Source: Liolophura sinensis (taxonomy: Eukaryota; Mollusca; Polyplacophora; Chitonida; Chitonidae). Taken from it: a DNA stretch of 60,000 bases. Positions within the stretch are counted from its first letter, which is position 1, and the number at the start of each line of letters is the position of its first letter. Positions 27,055-40,400 of the stretch are shown here, one piece after another. Under the pieces are notes generated by a model. That model did not search any database, was not told the origin of the DNA, and saw only the letters and a program-made list of their open reading frames with translations. The DNA lies in contig NC_088302.1 in the NCBI RefSeq assembly GCF_032854445.1, forward strand, positions 37,826,191 to 37,886,190, given 5' to 3'. A program made the position numbers and the translations under genes.

Positions 27055-28120
27055 CTCCTGCATGTTGCATACGCACGTTATACTTGAAACACCAGGACAT
27101 CCTGTTACATGCATGTTATACCTCAAACATTGAAACGTTCTGTTACCTAAATGTTATACCTCAAACATCGAACGTTCTGTTACATACACGTTACCTTAAA
27201 ACATCGGACGTTCTGTTACATACACTTTATACCTGAAACATCGGAACGTTCTTTTACATGCACGTTATACCTGAAACATAGGAAGGTCCTGTTACATACA
27301 CATTATACCTGAAACATCGGAAACGACCATTTACATACACGTTATACCTGAAACATCAGACTTTCTGTTACATACTCGTTATACCTGAAACATGGGACTT
27401 TCTGTTACATACTCGTTATACCGGAAGCATCGGAACGTTCCGTTAAATACACGGTTATACCTGAAACATCAGAACGTTCATTTACAAACACGTTATACTT
27501 GAAACATAGGACGTTCTGTAACGTGCACGTTATACCTGAAACATCGGAACGTCCTTTTACTTACACATTATACCTGAAACATCGGAACGTTCTGTTACAT
27601 ACACGTTATACCTGAAACGTCGGAACGTCCTATTACATACACGATGTACCTAAAATATCAGAACGTGCATTTACATACACGTTATACTTGAAAACATCGG
27701 ACGTCCTTTTACTTACACATTATACCTGAAACATCGGAACGTTCTTTTACATACACGTTATACCTGAAACGTCGGAACGTCCTATTACATAGACGATATA
27801 CCTAAAAATATCAGAAAGTTCTGTTGCATACACGTTATACCTGAAACATCGGACGTTCTGTTACATATACGTTATACCTGAAACATCGGAATGCCCTGTT
27901 ACATAGACGATATACCTAAAAATATCAGAAAGTTCTGTTGCATACACGTTATACCTGAAACAGCGGACGTTCTGTTACATACACGTTATACCTGAAATAT
28001 CAGAAAGTCCTGTTACAAATTCGTTATAAACTTGAAACATCGGAACCTTCTGGTACATACAGGTTATACTTGAAACTTCAGAAATTCCTGTTACATATTC
28101 GTTGTACACTTGAAACATCT
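27055..28120. repeat. ~38-bp minisatellite, about 27 copies
   Basis: The unit is close to acacgttatacctgaaacat followed by cggaacgttctgttacat, with 37-39-nt variants and two sub-blocks (near 27560-27660 and 27710-27800) repeated almost verbatim. Most units contain a gGAAcgTTCt-type palindrome. Confidence 0.92.
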
Positions 28121-28559
28121 GTTAACACCGACTTCACCGATACTGCATCGCTCTGTTTAAGGCTTTGATCGATCTTTTCGTTTATAAAAATACTTTCATC
28201 CTGGGGCTGAAGGTGCATAATTTTCAGAAATAAGTTCTCGCAAATATTTCGGTAAATCAATTTTGCATTAAGGTGACCTATGATTTGCTCTGTACCAGAA
28301 TTCTAGATGAAGATTGACACTAGGTGCGCTGTAAGTGCTGATTTAACTGTAGTCAGTAACACTTTCTTTACCTATATATTCGTATATACACCAATGCAAA
28401 CTGGGCTTTGTATATATTGGATAATGCCCAGGCACTGCATACCGTCAATATATAAAATATAGTCATAATGGTGCTATAACACCAAAGGAAACAATTTATG
28501 GTACACCGCTGGAAGATTATGAGGGCTTCATAATAACACGGGAAGCCCGAAACACTTAC

Positions 28560-28738
28560 CAACGTGAAACAGTCTGTCAGCAGCCTGCGGATGATCGTGG
28601 GTTGCCACCGGGATCTGCCCAGTTTCATCTAATCGTATCATGCTGGCCGGCGTCGTATATACATGTATGTATATGTGAAATATTCTTTAGAACGACGTAA
28701 AACACCAATCGAATACATAAATACTAATACATAAATAC
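28560..28738 (+). mobile_element. SINE-A, 5' truncated
   Basis: agcagcctgcggatgatcgt, atgctggccggcgtcgtata, a core with a short internal insertion near 28660-28672, and an ATAAATA-type tail. Confidence 0.8.
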
Positions 28739-28739
28739 T

Positions 28740-30623
28740 CAGTAGTTGTCATTACAGTCATATTTAGGCCTACTAGCCGCTCTCTACACACAGACTTCCT
28801 GATCTGAATTGAAGGTTTGTTCTCTCTTCGACTTCTTTCAAGACGGGGCATCAGGTGCGTTAAAGGCAAGTGTGACACATACATGTACTTCAGATCGGAT
28901 TAACGATCAGCCGGGAGACTTGACTACTTCTGACTGGTGAGATTACGATATAAGTATATATAGGCTGTATATATGTTTTTATGTTGCCTCCAGTATGCCG
29001 CTCAAATGTACAGTGCAGCACACCTATACCAAACCTACATGTATTTGTTTAATCAGAATAGGCCTACTTTGTATATATCCACAAAGTAGCTGGAGAAAAA
29101 TCGATAACATGGGGAAACTTGGATGAGAAGAAAAGCATAAACGGTTCATTCACGTGTGGTTACAACATATATACGTTATATATAATATTATGTTTGAGAA
29201 AGCGCGGTTATTGTCGACTGCTTCTCGTTTTTTTCACCCAGGAAATACCAATGGACATTTATTTGCCTCAAATAAATAAAGTTGCCAGTTATAATTTACA
29301 AAATTACTCTGGGAAGGAAAAAAAATTCACCCAGGGTAAAAAAAATGTCGTACTACTTGAAACTATTAAAATAAAATCAACTGGTGTGATCAATGAATGT
29401 TGAAAATGCGCAGTGATATCGGCTGTGCTTTTGCGTAATGTAAGGAATGTGACTTTGTTTACGGCAGTAAAAAGTATTTTGAATATTGCAACATACAGCA
29501 ACATGCGTTTCTATTTTACCAGACTTGCTTAATAACACAAGAGTAACTTCCCTTGAATAAGACAAATAAGAAAATATAATGGATATTAGTTGTGTTGATT
29601 AAAAATGAGGAAATGCGTCATTTGCTGGATTACTGATGTGTTAAACCGTGTAGTAGTGAGCACTGTGCATCTGTGAATCAATTTCATACATGTATTCCAG
29701 GCAATATTAACTTGATGAAATAATAACGCAATCCCAAATTATACCAGTCAATAAGGCATATATTTAAATTGCCCTACATTGAGTTCAAAACCCGGATTAA
29801 ATTAAACGTAATTACATAAAATATTGAGAAAAAAGGTGGACATGACACACCAGATAGTCGACAAAAATACGCTTAACTTTTCTTTTCTTCAGGTAATTAT
29901 ATGTATAGGCCTACACCGCATCTCGCCGTGATGGGCGTGGTCAACAGTTGGAACTCTTCTCTGATGGAGGTAGTATTTTAGCGGAGGTGTAAACATCAAA
30001 TGGAGATAGCGACAGAACATTTCTACTCATTTCATGATTCATGTGTAGGCCATGATCATCCAAAATGGACATAGGTAAAGTATCAAAGATCATTCAGTGT
30101 AGAAACAGTGGAATCAAGTAAAATCATATGCAACAAAACACAGAAACCTGAGTAGGCATACCGCTATAAGACTTACTGGCACACTGGTGTGAGAAGTAAC
30201 AGTAGGTTGTGACATGTACATCTACAGTTCCTATGGTTATGACGGTTCGTTATACCGTGTGTATATGCAATTATACAATGGATGTCAAAATTTTTAAATG
30301 ACAGACCAGATGTCCGTCCAGATGAACTATTTTAGGGTGTGCCATAGCTTATATAGGGTTGGGTTTTGTTCATATGTTTAACATACATATATCGCCGTAT
30401 ATAAAAGCTAATTTACTGTTATAGGTCAGCGTCATTATAACCCATTTAAGTTGTTTCCAGTTTGTTTAACTGAGTCAACAGGAATCATTGTTTTGACTGC
30501 AGGATTAAAATGACTGATGCTGGCTTTGGATAACGAAATTATTGGATATCTCAAAGGATGGTTTGCGATTTCAGCTATTGATCAGCTGCTCAGTTTGTCT
30601 ACATTATCATCATAACATCAGAG
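28740..30623. other. Intergenic / upstream region of ENDOV
   Basis: No gene or clear repeat recognised. The final few hundred bases should include the ENDOV promoter and 5' UTR, but I see no distinctive core promoter motif. Confidence 0.45.
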
Positions 30624-30978
30624 ATGTCATCGGATGATATGTGTCAATATGCTTCATGTGAGGACTCCCGGAATTCTGTTCAGGCTGACAGTGATGATGT
30701 GTGTGATGAAATCAAGAGGAAATGGGAGAGGTAAACATTCTTTTTGCTAACAATTTAAAACAGATTGACAGGATAAATCAGTTTCTTGTTTTCTGTGGTA
30801 AATTAAAATTCTTAAATTATTCCAGTACTGGATAAAGCTAGCTTATGTTCCTAATTTCTCTTCCTTTTAAAATAGACAAGCAAATCATAATGCAGTGCTG
30901 ATAAGATAAGATATCAGTGGTATTAAACATGGCATTTACAACAGTCTTGCTTGAAATATTTAAGCTTTAACATTTTTC

Positions 30979-31021
<43 letters not shown>

Positions 31022-34000
31022 AGAAAGTTCATTTCACATGTTCCCCAAGTTAAGTCCAGCACATTATGTATTTGAGTGTATGCACTGTCAGACATAAGCA
31101 TCGACTCTAGCTGAGTTATGAATTGTGTACAAATGAATAAGGTAAATTCTGATCTTTATTGATGATGTTTGCCTTCGTGTACATGAACAGAGAACAGGAA
31201 GCCTTGAAATCTCGACTAGTTCTGGAGGATTCTGATGCTGTACAGGAGTTGACCCAGATGATTGACAGCAGTGAAGGTGATTTGGACAAAACGTTTTATG
31301 TTGGAGGAGTTGACGTTTCATTTGTGAAGGGAGACAGTGTGAATGCCTGTGCTGCTCTTGTTGTGGTAGAATTCCCGAATATGAAGGTGAAGATATGCTA
31401 TCATTTTAAAAAATTATACCCTGTTTTTTTATAGAATAAATTGGAATTAGCTCCTAAACTTCACAATTAAACTCCTCCCTGTGAATCCCTGTAGGCTGCT
31501 GCTAGCCCACCACTAGTGTACCTGGGTTTTGCCTGTGGTGACCCATGGAGTGGTAATGAACAGCTTGTAGAAATTTATAGCTGGTTCTTGGAGTACTTAA
31601 GGTGGGGTGGTGGTAAGATAGTGGCTTGCTTTACTCTGGTTGATACTATATATGACAGCAAGATCACATGCAGGAAGGTTTCATACTCTCAATGGCTGTC
31701 CGAATTGGATCCAAATGTTGAAAAAAAATCAAATTAAGAGCAATTAGATTTTATTCAAATCTGTTTATTATGATGAAATTGATGTTGAAAATGTGTGACT
31801 TAATGTTGTTGACCAATCAGCATCCTTGGTATTAAGATTCATCTTTATCCCAGTATGAGATGTATTTGCTTAATTTCTCAGTTCTAGCCCAAGTTATGGG
31901 ACTCAAAAGGGCATCCATATTAAAAAAAACTAATATTTGACACTGAACAGTGTAAAGGCTTCATATGTGTTTTGAGTTTAATGTTTAAGAAACCCTTTTG
32001 TACATTTTGTTTAATGTCCTTTTCTTAAAGCCGCTACATCAGCATATAATTTTGATTTCTCTCCCTAGGTTGTTTATGAGGATTACCAGATGGTAGAGTT
32101 AACTGCCCCTTACATAGCTGGCTTCTTGGCATTCAGGGAAGTGGGTTTCCTTGTTGGTTTGGTAGACAGACTGAGAGAAACCAGACCAGAGTATTTACCT
32201 CATGTGAGTGGAGCCAAAATACAGTTTTTATATCATTATCAGTCCATTCTCCCATTTTCACCTGCCATCCATGCCACCTGATAACTGTTATATATTTTTA
32301 TTATTTCTTCATTATATATATCCTGGCAGACCACAGATAAGTAAATAATTATAAATGTAACCGACTTATCACTTTACAAGCTGTATGAAATGGGAATAAT
32401 GATTTATTGGTCACATAACAGTTATCTGTTAATACCCACAAAAAGTGAACAAAAAGTATGAACATGAGTTTTGTTGAATTGAAACTTGATTTCTGTGTTT
32501 CTACTGTAGGTCATAATGGTGGATGGGAATGGCCTGCTTCATGTCAGAGGTAATTATGGAAATATTCAGTATGTATCCTGCGTTCACTCTCTTAACATAA
32601 CTTGTCATTTACTCACGTTAAGTTAAAAAACATGTGTCCAGCTCTAAAAAGCACAGTGACCTGCAGTCTCTTAGTGAATACATTAATATTGGAAATTAAT
32701 TACGAAATTATCAGCATTATTGTAAGGTTTAAACATTTTTGTATGTACTTCATGCTCTTTGTTTGATCAGGTTTTGGTCTAGCCTGTCAGCTTGGTGTCC
32801 TCCTGGATCTACCCTGTATAGGTGTGGCCAAAACTCTTTACCAAATTGATGGTTTGGAGAAAAACACAGAACACACAGAAATGGTAGGATTTTATTTTCA
32901 GAATTCTGTCCACTAGTTTCGTCAGTCTATCATTGTTTACTGAGATGCCTTGCTGGTAGTGTATTGTGACAAAACATGAAAATGTATGAAGAGGTAAACT
33001 ATTGTGATTTCAAATATATAAACTTTTGATGAATTTGACAGTTCATAAGATACATGTATGTACTGACGGACCTAAAATAGCAGTACAATTCATATTTTCT
33101 TTTAATAGTTCTATAAAGTTTGTTATTCCTTGATGTGCCTTAGATAAAGGATCTCCTGAAGAAAGGTGGAGACACATTTCCACTGGTGGGGCTGTCAGGG
33201 ACAACTCTTGGCATGGTGAGTGAGGCTCATTTTTTCATGAACAATTGGTTGTGTTATCTCCCTTTCTTTGTGAAGTATCTCTGCATTAACGCGATGTAAC
33301 TGAAATACTTCAATGTTAGAAGTGACTTAACCCACACAGACACTAATATTATACTGTTGTAATACTGGTATATGTTTTGGCATTTCACATGGAGAGATAG
33401 TCTCCCTGAAACAGAAGTCTCAAACATGGTAGTTATTCCATGACCATTGAAGTCACATTTGCATGCACAAAACAAGAATTAATAATTAAATGTTGCTCAG
33501 TTAGAAGTGGAATAGACACACTTTTATCTGCGAAGGGAGTTCTGATATTTCACTTTAATTTGAATAATAAACTGTGTTAAAGTTCACAGGTGAGTTTTGT
33601 TGAAAACAACTTTAGTATTGAAAAATGCCTGTAATGAATATTTTTTTGTTATGTGATATGTTTGTGTTATAGGCCCTGAGAAGCCATGATCCTCCACCAA
33701 CCCTATTTACATCTCTCAGGGTCACAAGGTATCCCTGGAATCCTGTGTTAAGATTGTGTACAGATGCTGTAAATATAGGATACCTGAGCCAGTCCGTAAG
33801 GTATATACTCGTCATGTATACATGGCTGTATTTATAATCAGTAGTACAAATAAGGCTAAAAGTTCCCAATGGGTAATCAGATGTGGATTAATGTAGGTAT
33901 ATGTGTGGATGGTCGTTAATCAGTCAGAATTATCCATAAATGATGATATATTTAATGTGCAAAGAACAGTTACATAATTATTCGTTTGTATGCTTTTTCC

Positions 34001-34050
34001 TTTTGCAGGCTGACATTAATTCAAGAGAGTACCTACGTGTAAATTTTAAA
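30624..34050 (+). CDS. ENDOV: Endonuclease V
   Basis: Eight exons: 30624-30730, 31191-31386, 32069-32203, 32510-32549, 32771-32883, 33144-33215, 33673-33800 and 34009-34050, about 277 residues, close to the animal family length. Endonuclease V cleaves the second phosphodiester bond 3' of deoxyinosine in DNA; animal enzymes prefer inosine-containing RNA. Seen: the catalytic motif GGVDVSFVKGD with Asp77, the wedge motif PYIAGF (115-120), Glu125 in FREV, Asp151 in VDGNG, then LPCIGVAK and GMALRSHD. All introns are GT-AG with consistent phases. Exon 33673-33800 is 128 nt where 129 is needed. The frame runs ALRSHDPPPT, then resumes one base out of step as IYISQGHKVSLES through IPEPVRK and into the last exon (ADINSREYLR). 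One base, probably a C in the ccc at 33702-33704, appears to be missing. This is either an assembly error or a disabling mutation. The start is the first ATG in frame upstream of the KRKWEREQ helix. Confidence 0.94.
30982..31018. repeat. (TA)n microsatellite in ENDOV intron 1
   Basis: An uninterrupted run of about 18 TA dinucleotides. Confidence 0.95.
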
Positions 34051-34913
34051 CCATCCTGATGTGCAGTTGTTTGGGATTGATGATTTATGGCGTATTCAAA
34101 ATTACTGCCATTATAGCCATAATGCAACTGCAAAAGTTTCTTGATTGGCAGCAACAAGAACATCTTGAAGAAACTTCTGATCATTAACCATTTACAAGTA
34201 GGTCTTGATGGCTTTGAACTATTTGCTTGGATACTGGACTTCAGAAGCACACTTCCAGCCAGTGGATCAGAGTGCTACCGTAAGGGGCGTTAATCAAATT
34301 CCACCAGAAACACCTCACCATTATCTGCAGCTTGTCTCGTAACATTAGCATGCCCTCACAAACGTGCAGTGTACAATGTACCTTGTGTTTCATTTCAGAA
34401 ATACAATTGCAGAAATCATATGAAAAACATGGGTATGTAGATTTTTAGATTTTTTATTAAAAGTCAGTACACATGTAACCCTTTTAACAGTACAATACAT
34501 GATCATTTTATATTTGACAGATACACCATATACATGTAGTCATTTGGCATTAATTCACTAACTGATCATCAGTGCTATGTCATGGTGTAATAGTATCATG
34601 ATGTGACCAGCCCAGAGCATCACATCATTTAAAAACCACGAACATGAATATCTAGTTCTGATTTTGGAACATAAAGCTACATATATAATGTCAAAATATT
34701 CCTAAATGAACTTGCCGTTTTGGTTTGTTTTTTCTTATTACAAACATACCATATATAAGTTTGATACAATTGGCCCAGTTTTGTAGCCGGTTTTGATAAG
34801 ATGTTTTACTCTGTATTCACTGTGATTCAACTTTAAGTGGATAAGATGCAAAGTTTGGAATTTGTTAATGTTTTATTGTTTATACTACATAGTTGTATTT
34901 TTTAATACTTTTT

Positions 34914-34919
34914 AATAAA
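34914..34919 (+). terminator. Probable ENDOV polyA signal
   Basis: AATAAA about 860 nt after the stop codon, followed by a T-rich tract. It is the best-placed hexamer for the ENDOV 3' end. Confidence 0.55.
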
Positions 34920-35159
34920 GTGACTTTTAAACAATTTTATCTTTCTGTATATCTTTCTTGAAAAGAAGAGTGAACTTTGACTTACCCCTGATTTCCCCTT
35001 GCAAACGATCGGCATCTCATCCGCAAGCTCGAATCAAGCTCTGGCTTATTGAGCTGTAGCCATTCGGCTGTACGTGAGGCGATATCACAGGTATATACGA
35101 CGAAGACTTTAGGAACTGGTTGATTGGGCTGTAGCTCAGGTGTTTAAGACGAAGACTTT

Positions 35160-35240
35160 AGGGTTTTCTCCGCCCATAAGCCCGACCGCCGCTGTACAGG
35201 TGAAATATTTTTGAGTACGGCGTTAAACACCAATAAAGCA
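35160..35240 (+). mobile_element. SINE 3' fragment
   Basis: gtgaaatatttttgagtacg then gcgttaaacaccaataaagc: the shared SINE core with a different upstream body, so possibly a third subfamily. Confidence 0.7.
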
Positions 35241-35809
35241 TAAAGTTCAAAGCACATGCACTTCGCGGAATCTGTGGCATTACGGGTAGGACAAATGGTC
35301 AGTCATAACCTGGTCATCAACAGAAGGTAGTCACCTTTGTTGACAGCTAGGAATCTTATTAACTGATTCGTGCCTATCTTAATCCCCAGGTATTCGTTAC
35401 AGAGAAGTTACCTGTGTGTACACCATATGCACCGTGAAGGCCTACTCATGTACAGGTACATATGACTTGGTGTCTCTGAATAGCTTTCTCACTAACTGTA
35501 AACCCTGTGCTTTTATGATTTACGGTACATATATTATGAATTGACGACGTTTAAGCCAAAACGGGGAGGGAAGGTCACTCGATCTAAGGTGTTGGTCACA
35601 TGAGGTGCAGGTTCCATCATGGTCATGGACATGAAACTTATGTGCCCCACTCGTTGTTTGTTAGGTCTTCATATATAATATCTAATGTTCGTGGTACATC
35701 ATATATCTTCCATTAACATGGCATGAAAGTTTGTAGGTCACACGTGGGAAAGTTTGTTAGCAACCTAACTACCAGAATATTAACTGTTGTTTCCTCCACC
35801 AATAAAACT

Positions 35810-35885
35810 CACCCCCACCATATTATATGAGAGCTTATTCAGTTTAGCGTAAAACAGTAAAAAAAAAATAATAAATAAATAAACA
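35810..35885 (+). mobile_element. SINE-A 3' fragment with internal deletion
   Basis: acccccaccatattatatga, then ttagcgtaaaacagtaaa, then a poly-A and (AATA)n tail. Confidence 0.55.
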
Positions 35886-36295
35886 AACGGAAATGGTTAG
35901 GGTAGGGTGTAGGCTGCCTTCATAGTGCTACACTTTCCTCCAGTCTTGCAATCTTAAGAAGGTTCTGGAGCCTCAGCCAAGATCCAGTTAAGATACAGTG
36001 TACCACCAGAGATTTAATCAAGATTCAGCTGAAATTTGATTCCAGGACCCGCCATTCCACTGTATCTCGCAATGTTGACTAAATGCTGCCATTATCTAGT
36101 TGTGATGTTCTGCTGTTTTCCGGATCTCGTCAACAGCTAACTTCGCGATGTCGTCCGAATGTCGCTCTTTCCAAGTTGCGTTGCAAGTTAGGCTCGGAGA
36201 ATGAGATCAATTATTTCAAGGAGTCCGCAACAATATTTCGAGATTGAAAAATAGGCGACATTCTGAAGAGATTCTGTCGAGAATCCATGCACTTG

Positions 36296-36334
36296 ATGTT
36301 TGAGGGGATGTAATAATGTTTGAGGGGATGTAAT
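36296..36334. repeat. Exact 20-bp tandem duplication
   Basis: atgtttgaggggatgtaat occurs at 36296-36314 and again at 36316-36334 without a mismatch. Confidence 0.9.
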
Positions 36335-37282
36335 AGAATTGGTCATTCGAAATATTACAGGCATAGCTCCAGTATTACTGACGAGTATCAAGAGTAAACA
36401 CGAATCAGAAAACCTTATTCACAATGAGACAGTTAAATGCAGTGTATGCGACTGAAAATGGGAGTTTACCAATAGGTTCATAATGATTAACTGCCTGGTG
36501 CTTGTAAAGATGAAAATATTTTGGGTATAATTTGCCTTGGTGAAATGGTATTCGTGCCTTGTATTTGTATCAAATGTGTTACGACAATGTTTTGGACACC
36601 AAGTGTTATGTACTACTATTCTCTGAATATATTGGCAATTTATCATTTATGTAGCAATTCAGAGTACACTTAAAACAACAACAACGGTAGGTTGGTTACC
36701 GAAAAGTTGATAACTTCTAACTCTTTTTTCAAAAATGTACGGCCATATGCATGATTTTAAAAAAATAGTACTGCTGCTCACGCCACTGTAAATGAATGGA
36801 CAGTGATAAATGTACTATGTTACCTGATGAATCACAATTACAAACTTCAAATTTCTATATGTTCGGAAAATTTCGCCTTTTATTTCACTTGGCGAGTGTT
36901 GCGGCGGGCACATTGTTTGACACATTTAAATTTTGGTGGCATGGCTTTTGTCGCCCTCATGGACCAAACAGCTTAAAACAGTTACACGTCCCCTGTTATA
37001 GTAATTCTGTCCACTTCTCTCGCATCGCCAGTGGCGTGTAACTATTAATTAGCATTGATTACGATGTTACGTAATTGCAGCTCTCTCTCTTATGGATCTT
37101 GTTGTTATTGTTCTGGCAGTTATATTTTGAAATGCGCGCGCTTAGGACTTTGTGATTGCCACGTGGAGGCTATGTACCATCGAAACCTCGCCGGCAAGAT
37201 TGAATTTCCTCACGTATAAACTTTTGCCTTAGCGCAGGTGAGACCGATAACCGCCATAGTATACAGAGGCCTAATCCTATTT

Positions 37283-37338
37283 GAAAAATTCGTGAAAACC
37301 GGTACCGCGTTAAACAGCAATAAAATAAATTAATAAAT
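37283..37338 (+). mobile_element. SINE-A 3' end fragment
   Basis: ggtaccgcgttaaacagcaa followed by an AATAAAT-type tail resembles the SINE-A core and tail. Confidence 0.5.
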
Positions 37339-37424
37339 GAATTCTTCGATAACTGTCAATAGGGGTAGGCCTAATCGCAGTAATCTTTAGACTACGAAGC
37401 TTAAAGATTGCAGCATGTAAAGCC

Positions 37425-37584
37425 AAATCAGCGACGGCAGTGCATGTGATAGTAATTAGTCACACGTGCCCAGTGAAATCTGGCTTCTCGTCAAGTTACC
37501 TCCGTCAGGGGTTCATTATGACTGTACGTGTAAATGCTTAAATATTAGAAACTTGGACCCCTAGCACTATGGCTGAATCACAAA
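37425..37584 (+). repeat. Unnamed dispersed repeat, copy 1
   Basis: It shares ordered blocks with copies at 41235, 51075 and 59800: gcgacg...tgtgatag, then cagtgaaatctggcttctcg, gttacctccgtcag, and ccctagcactatggctga at the end. No terminal inverted repeats or tail are evident. Confidence 0.65.
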
Positions 37585-37589
37585 CAGAA

Positions 37590-40025
37590 AGTCCAGTGAT
37601 GTTAACTTATAGACGTCACTGGTTTAGTAATACTCAGAGTGCTTTGTTGTCACCAAATTACATACGCTATCACATGAAAAAACAATCACATGAAAACAAT
37701 GCAAAAGGATGTATTAAAATCCTGTTCATGCAGTATTCTACTATATGGGACATGTCACTTGTACGATCAACATTCATACTGACTAACACTATAGTCGGAA
37801 AGACTAGTTATAAAATTTGACCAGATTTTGACCCACTGTGACCATGTCTTAATGTTCGTCAAATCGATTACAGTTAATTTCGTGTATAATTTTTGACAAA
37901 CTTCGAAAGGTTAGACTATTGTAACCTGGTCAAAATGACTTCATAATTAAGTTAGTTATAACCGGCTGACTATCCATATCTTAGTTAAACTGACGGCAAA
38001 ATGTTTTTCTGTGAATGGTCGCTTTAAAACTTGGTTAGCTGCTTGCCTTTATTGAGCAGGGGTGGGATTGTTTTCTCTGAGTTTGAAATACATGTAAGAT
38101 GGCTGCTAAGGACATACATGTATCTGGGAAGCAACTCAAGGAATTGTCTTGCCATATGCATTGTTGAGAAACTGGTTGGGATTGCTTATTGCTGAGTTCC
38201 ATTCACCATCTCAGATGCATGACACCCATGCTAAAATCGGAATATTCAGAAAACAAATAATAGAATAGGCTTTAAACTTCGGCAGTGCTTCTTGGCCTTT
38301 GGTACCGAGACAGGTGGGATAGCTTTCCGCTGAGTTCCATGATCAAAGTAACGGTATATGTTGAGTATACGGTGATAAGGCCAGTCAATCAACCAGTCAG
38401 TCAGTCAAAGATGCCCTTTGACTGGGCGCCTGCTAACTAGACATTTTTGTGCGTGGGTGGGTGGATTCGAAGGTATTAGAAAGGGGATACGCCAAATCTC
38501 CATACAATGTGTGTAAGCTTATGCTACTTGGTACAGATTACATGTGTTAAACGATCTGTCGCGTCCTACATGGTCGGCTGTATGCCAGTTTGTGCGCCTG
38601 ATGACCTGTCCAGAGAGGTCATTCCAAGCCTGACCTAGTATTTTCGGCTCTGATACCGTGACTTATGTGATAAATTTCTGTGGGTTTTATATTTGCTATG
38701 AATATAGTAGCGTTATTTAAAGATAACATGTAATATACTGTCTATTTATTTATCTGATTGCTCATTGTTGCCAATATCCCTCGACCAAGTAGGAGGGGAA
38801 AATCTAGAAATTCCCCGACCAAGGCCGGCTTTGAACTTTCACCTTTAGCGCAAAGCAGTATTAGTAATACATGTGGTCTTTTTTTTTTTAACCTAAATAT
38901 TAATATTAACAATATTTATACGCTTTGATACATAGATTTTGCCCTGAGCATGCAATTATTTCAACATAGTCACGATTTGAAGTTGAGTTCTTCCTTCCAA
39001 AACTCTTGTTTAATATATACGAAGTAGCTTGATTATGACTGGTTTGGTTGACCAGGTGGCACTGTAATGTACTTAACTGTTTAACATGACTTGTTTGACT
39101 GACATTTTATTTGTTAATTCACTGTGTCTTGCACAATATTTATTTGAGGGTGATTTCAGTGTAAGAAGTGACCTGCACTCATACGCCCAGAAATAATTTT
39201 AAGAAAACCTGGTATATGGTTATACTTGATTCGGTAAAGACTTAATTTGAGTGCTATAAACATTCAACCCAATGTTTATTCACTTTTTATTGATATGTTG
39301 ATATTGATGATTTATTGGGGGAGCAATTTCCCTTTAGTCTGGTGGTAGCAGAGTGGACTTGAAACCCACAGGTTTTTGTTTCAAACCCCAACAGGGTCGC
39401 CCCGTCACACACCCAGAGAACTTCAGCTTATGTATGCCAAACGAAGTAAAGGCAAATTATGCGTGAAGGCAAATGGCATCTCGAGAAATAAATGAATTCA
39501 TTGAAGACAAATGTGGCCACAAAATGCTAAGCTTTTCAGTATGCACCTAGACTGTTCGTGATGAGTTTGGAATGAATGAGTATATGATTATAGCTTAATG
39601 CCATATCGGCACTATATCAGCCATATATGTCGTATGGAGAGAAGTATATGAGTTCGGACGATTAAAGATTTGGAACTGAGCGATATTATCTGGCTAACTA
39701 GTTAACGGTAGTTCTGAAAGGTCTTCATATGGAATTTAATATCTGTTGTCAGACACAAATCGCCTCTTCATTCTTAATCTAACAGAGCGTTGCTGGTAAC
39801 TTTTGTATAACAGGTGTATGAAAGTCATAACAGATCTGCTTGTGGTGGGTGTATGTACTGTATAGTATTTTTACTGTATTCAAACGATGGCAATTTAATT
39901 CCAGCGTAGGCATGTATATCTTTACATGTAAATACAATCTTAAAATTTCCCTTTAATTCATCGGAAAGATGGAGTAGTGATCCCTTCATTGTTAAAGATA
40001 TGGGGTCAAACCATATGATCATTCG
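37590..40025. other. Intergenic, no gene seen
   Basis: The only items are a tRNA-Ser-like remnant at 39333-39400 and a possible degraded SINE at 38740-38870. Confidence 0.5.
39333..39400 (+). repeat. tRNA-Ser(TGA)-like remnant
   Basis: ctggtggtagcagagtggac followed by ttgaaaccc (anticodon-arm-like) and a B-box-like gtttcaaaccc. It is degenerate, so a pseudogene or SINE head rather than a functional tRNA. Confidence 0.35.
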
Positions 40026-40028
40026 TAA

Positions 40029-40400
40029 TTTTATTTACTTATTTATTTGATCGGTGTTTTACGCCGTACTCAAGAATATTTCACTTATACGACGACAGCC
40101 AGCATTATGGTGGGAGGAAAGCGGGCATAGCCCGTTGTAAACCCACGACCATCCGTACGTTGGTGCAAAGCCTTCACTCGCATGACCAGAGAGGAAGCCA
40201 GCATGAGCTGGACTTGAATTCTCAGCGACATTATGATGGGAGAAAACCAGGCAAGGAAGCCAGGGGGAAACCTACGACCATGCGTAGGTTGCTGATTGAC
40301 CTTCCACGTACGGCCAGAAGGAAGCCAACATTAGCTGGACTTAACTTAGAAGCTCCTGGGTCATTGCGCCGGGCTGGCACGCTATAATCAGCTCGGCCGC
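40029..40400 (-). mobile_element. SINE-A with internal tandem duplication of its body
   Basis: Tail, core and body are read leftward on the minus strand. The segment containing gcattatggtgggaggaaag through gaggaagccagcatgagctg recurs as acattatgatgggagaaaac through gaagccaacattagctg before the tRNA-like head (ggcacgctataatcagctcg). The copy is therefore about 120 bp longer than its relatives. Confidence 0.8.

Larger units (their letters stand above)
34920..37282. other. Intergenic with SINE-A scraps, no gene seen
   Basis: Apart from SINE 3' ends at 35160 and 35810 and a short duplication at 36296, nothing is recognised. The open frame at 36796-37041 has no homology I can name. Confidence 0.5.

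Noticed and set aside
23490-28120. CRISPR-like arrays
   Set aside because: Units are contiguous tandem repeats with no unique spacers, in an animal genome with spliced genes.
31516-31737. 73-codon open frame inside the second ENDOV intron
   Set aside because: The flanking exons join in phase 0 to give the conserved MK|VVYE junction without it; the frame has no known motif.
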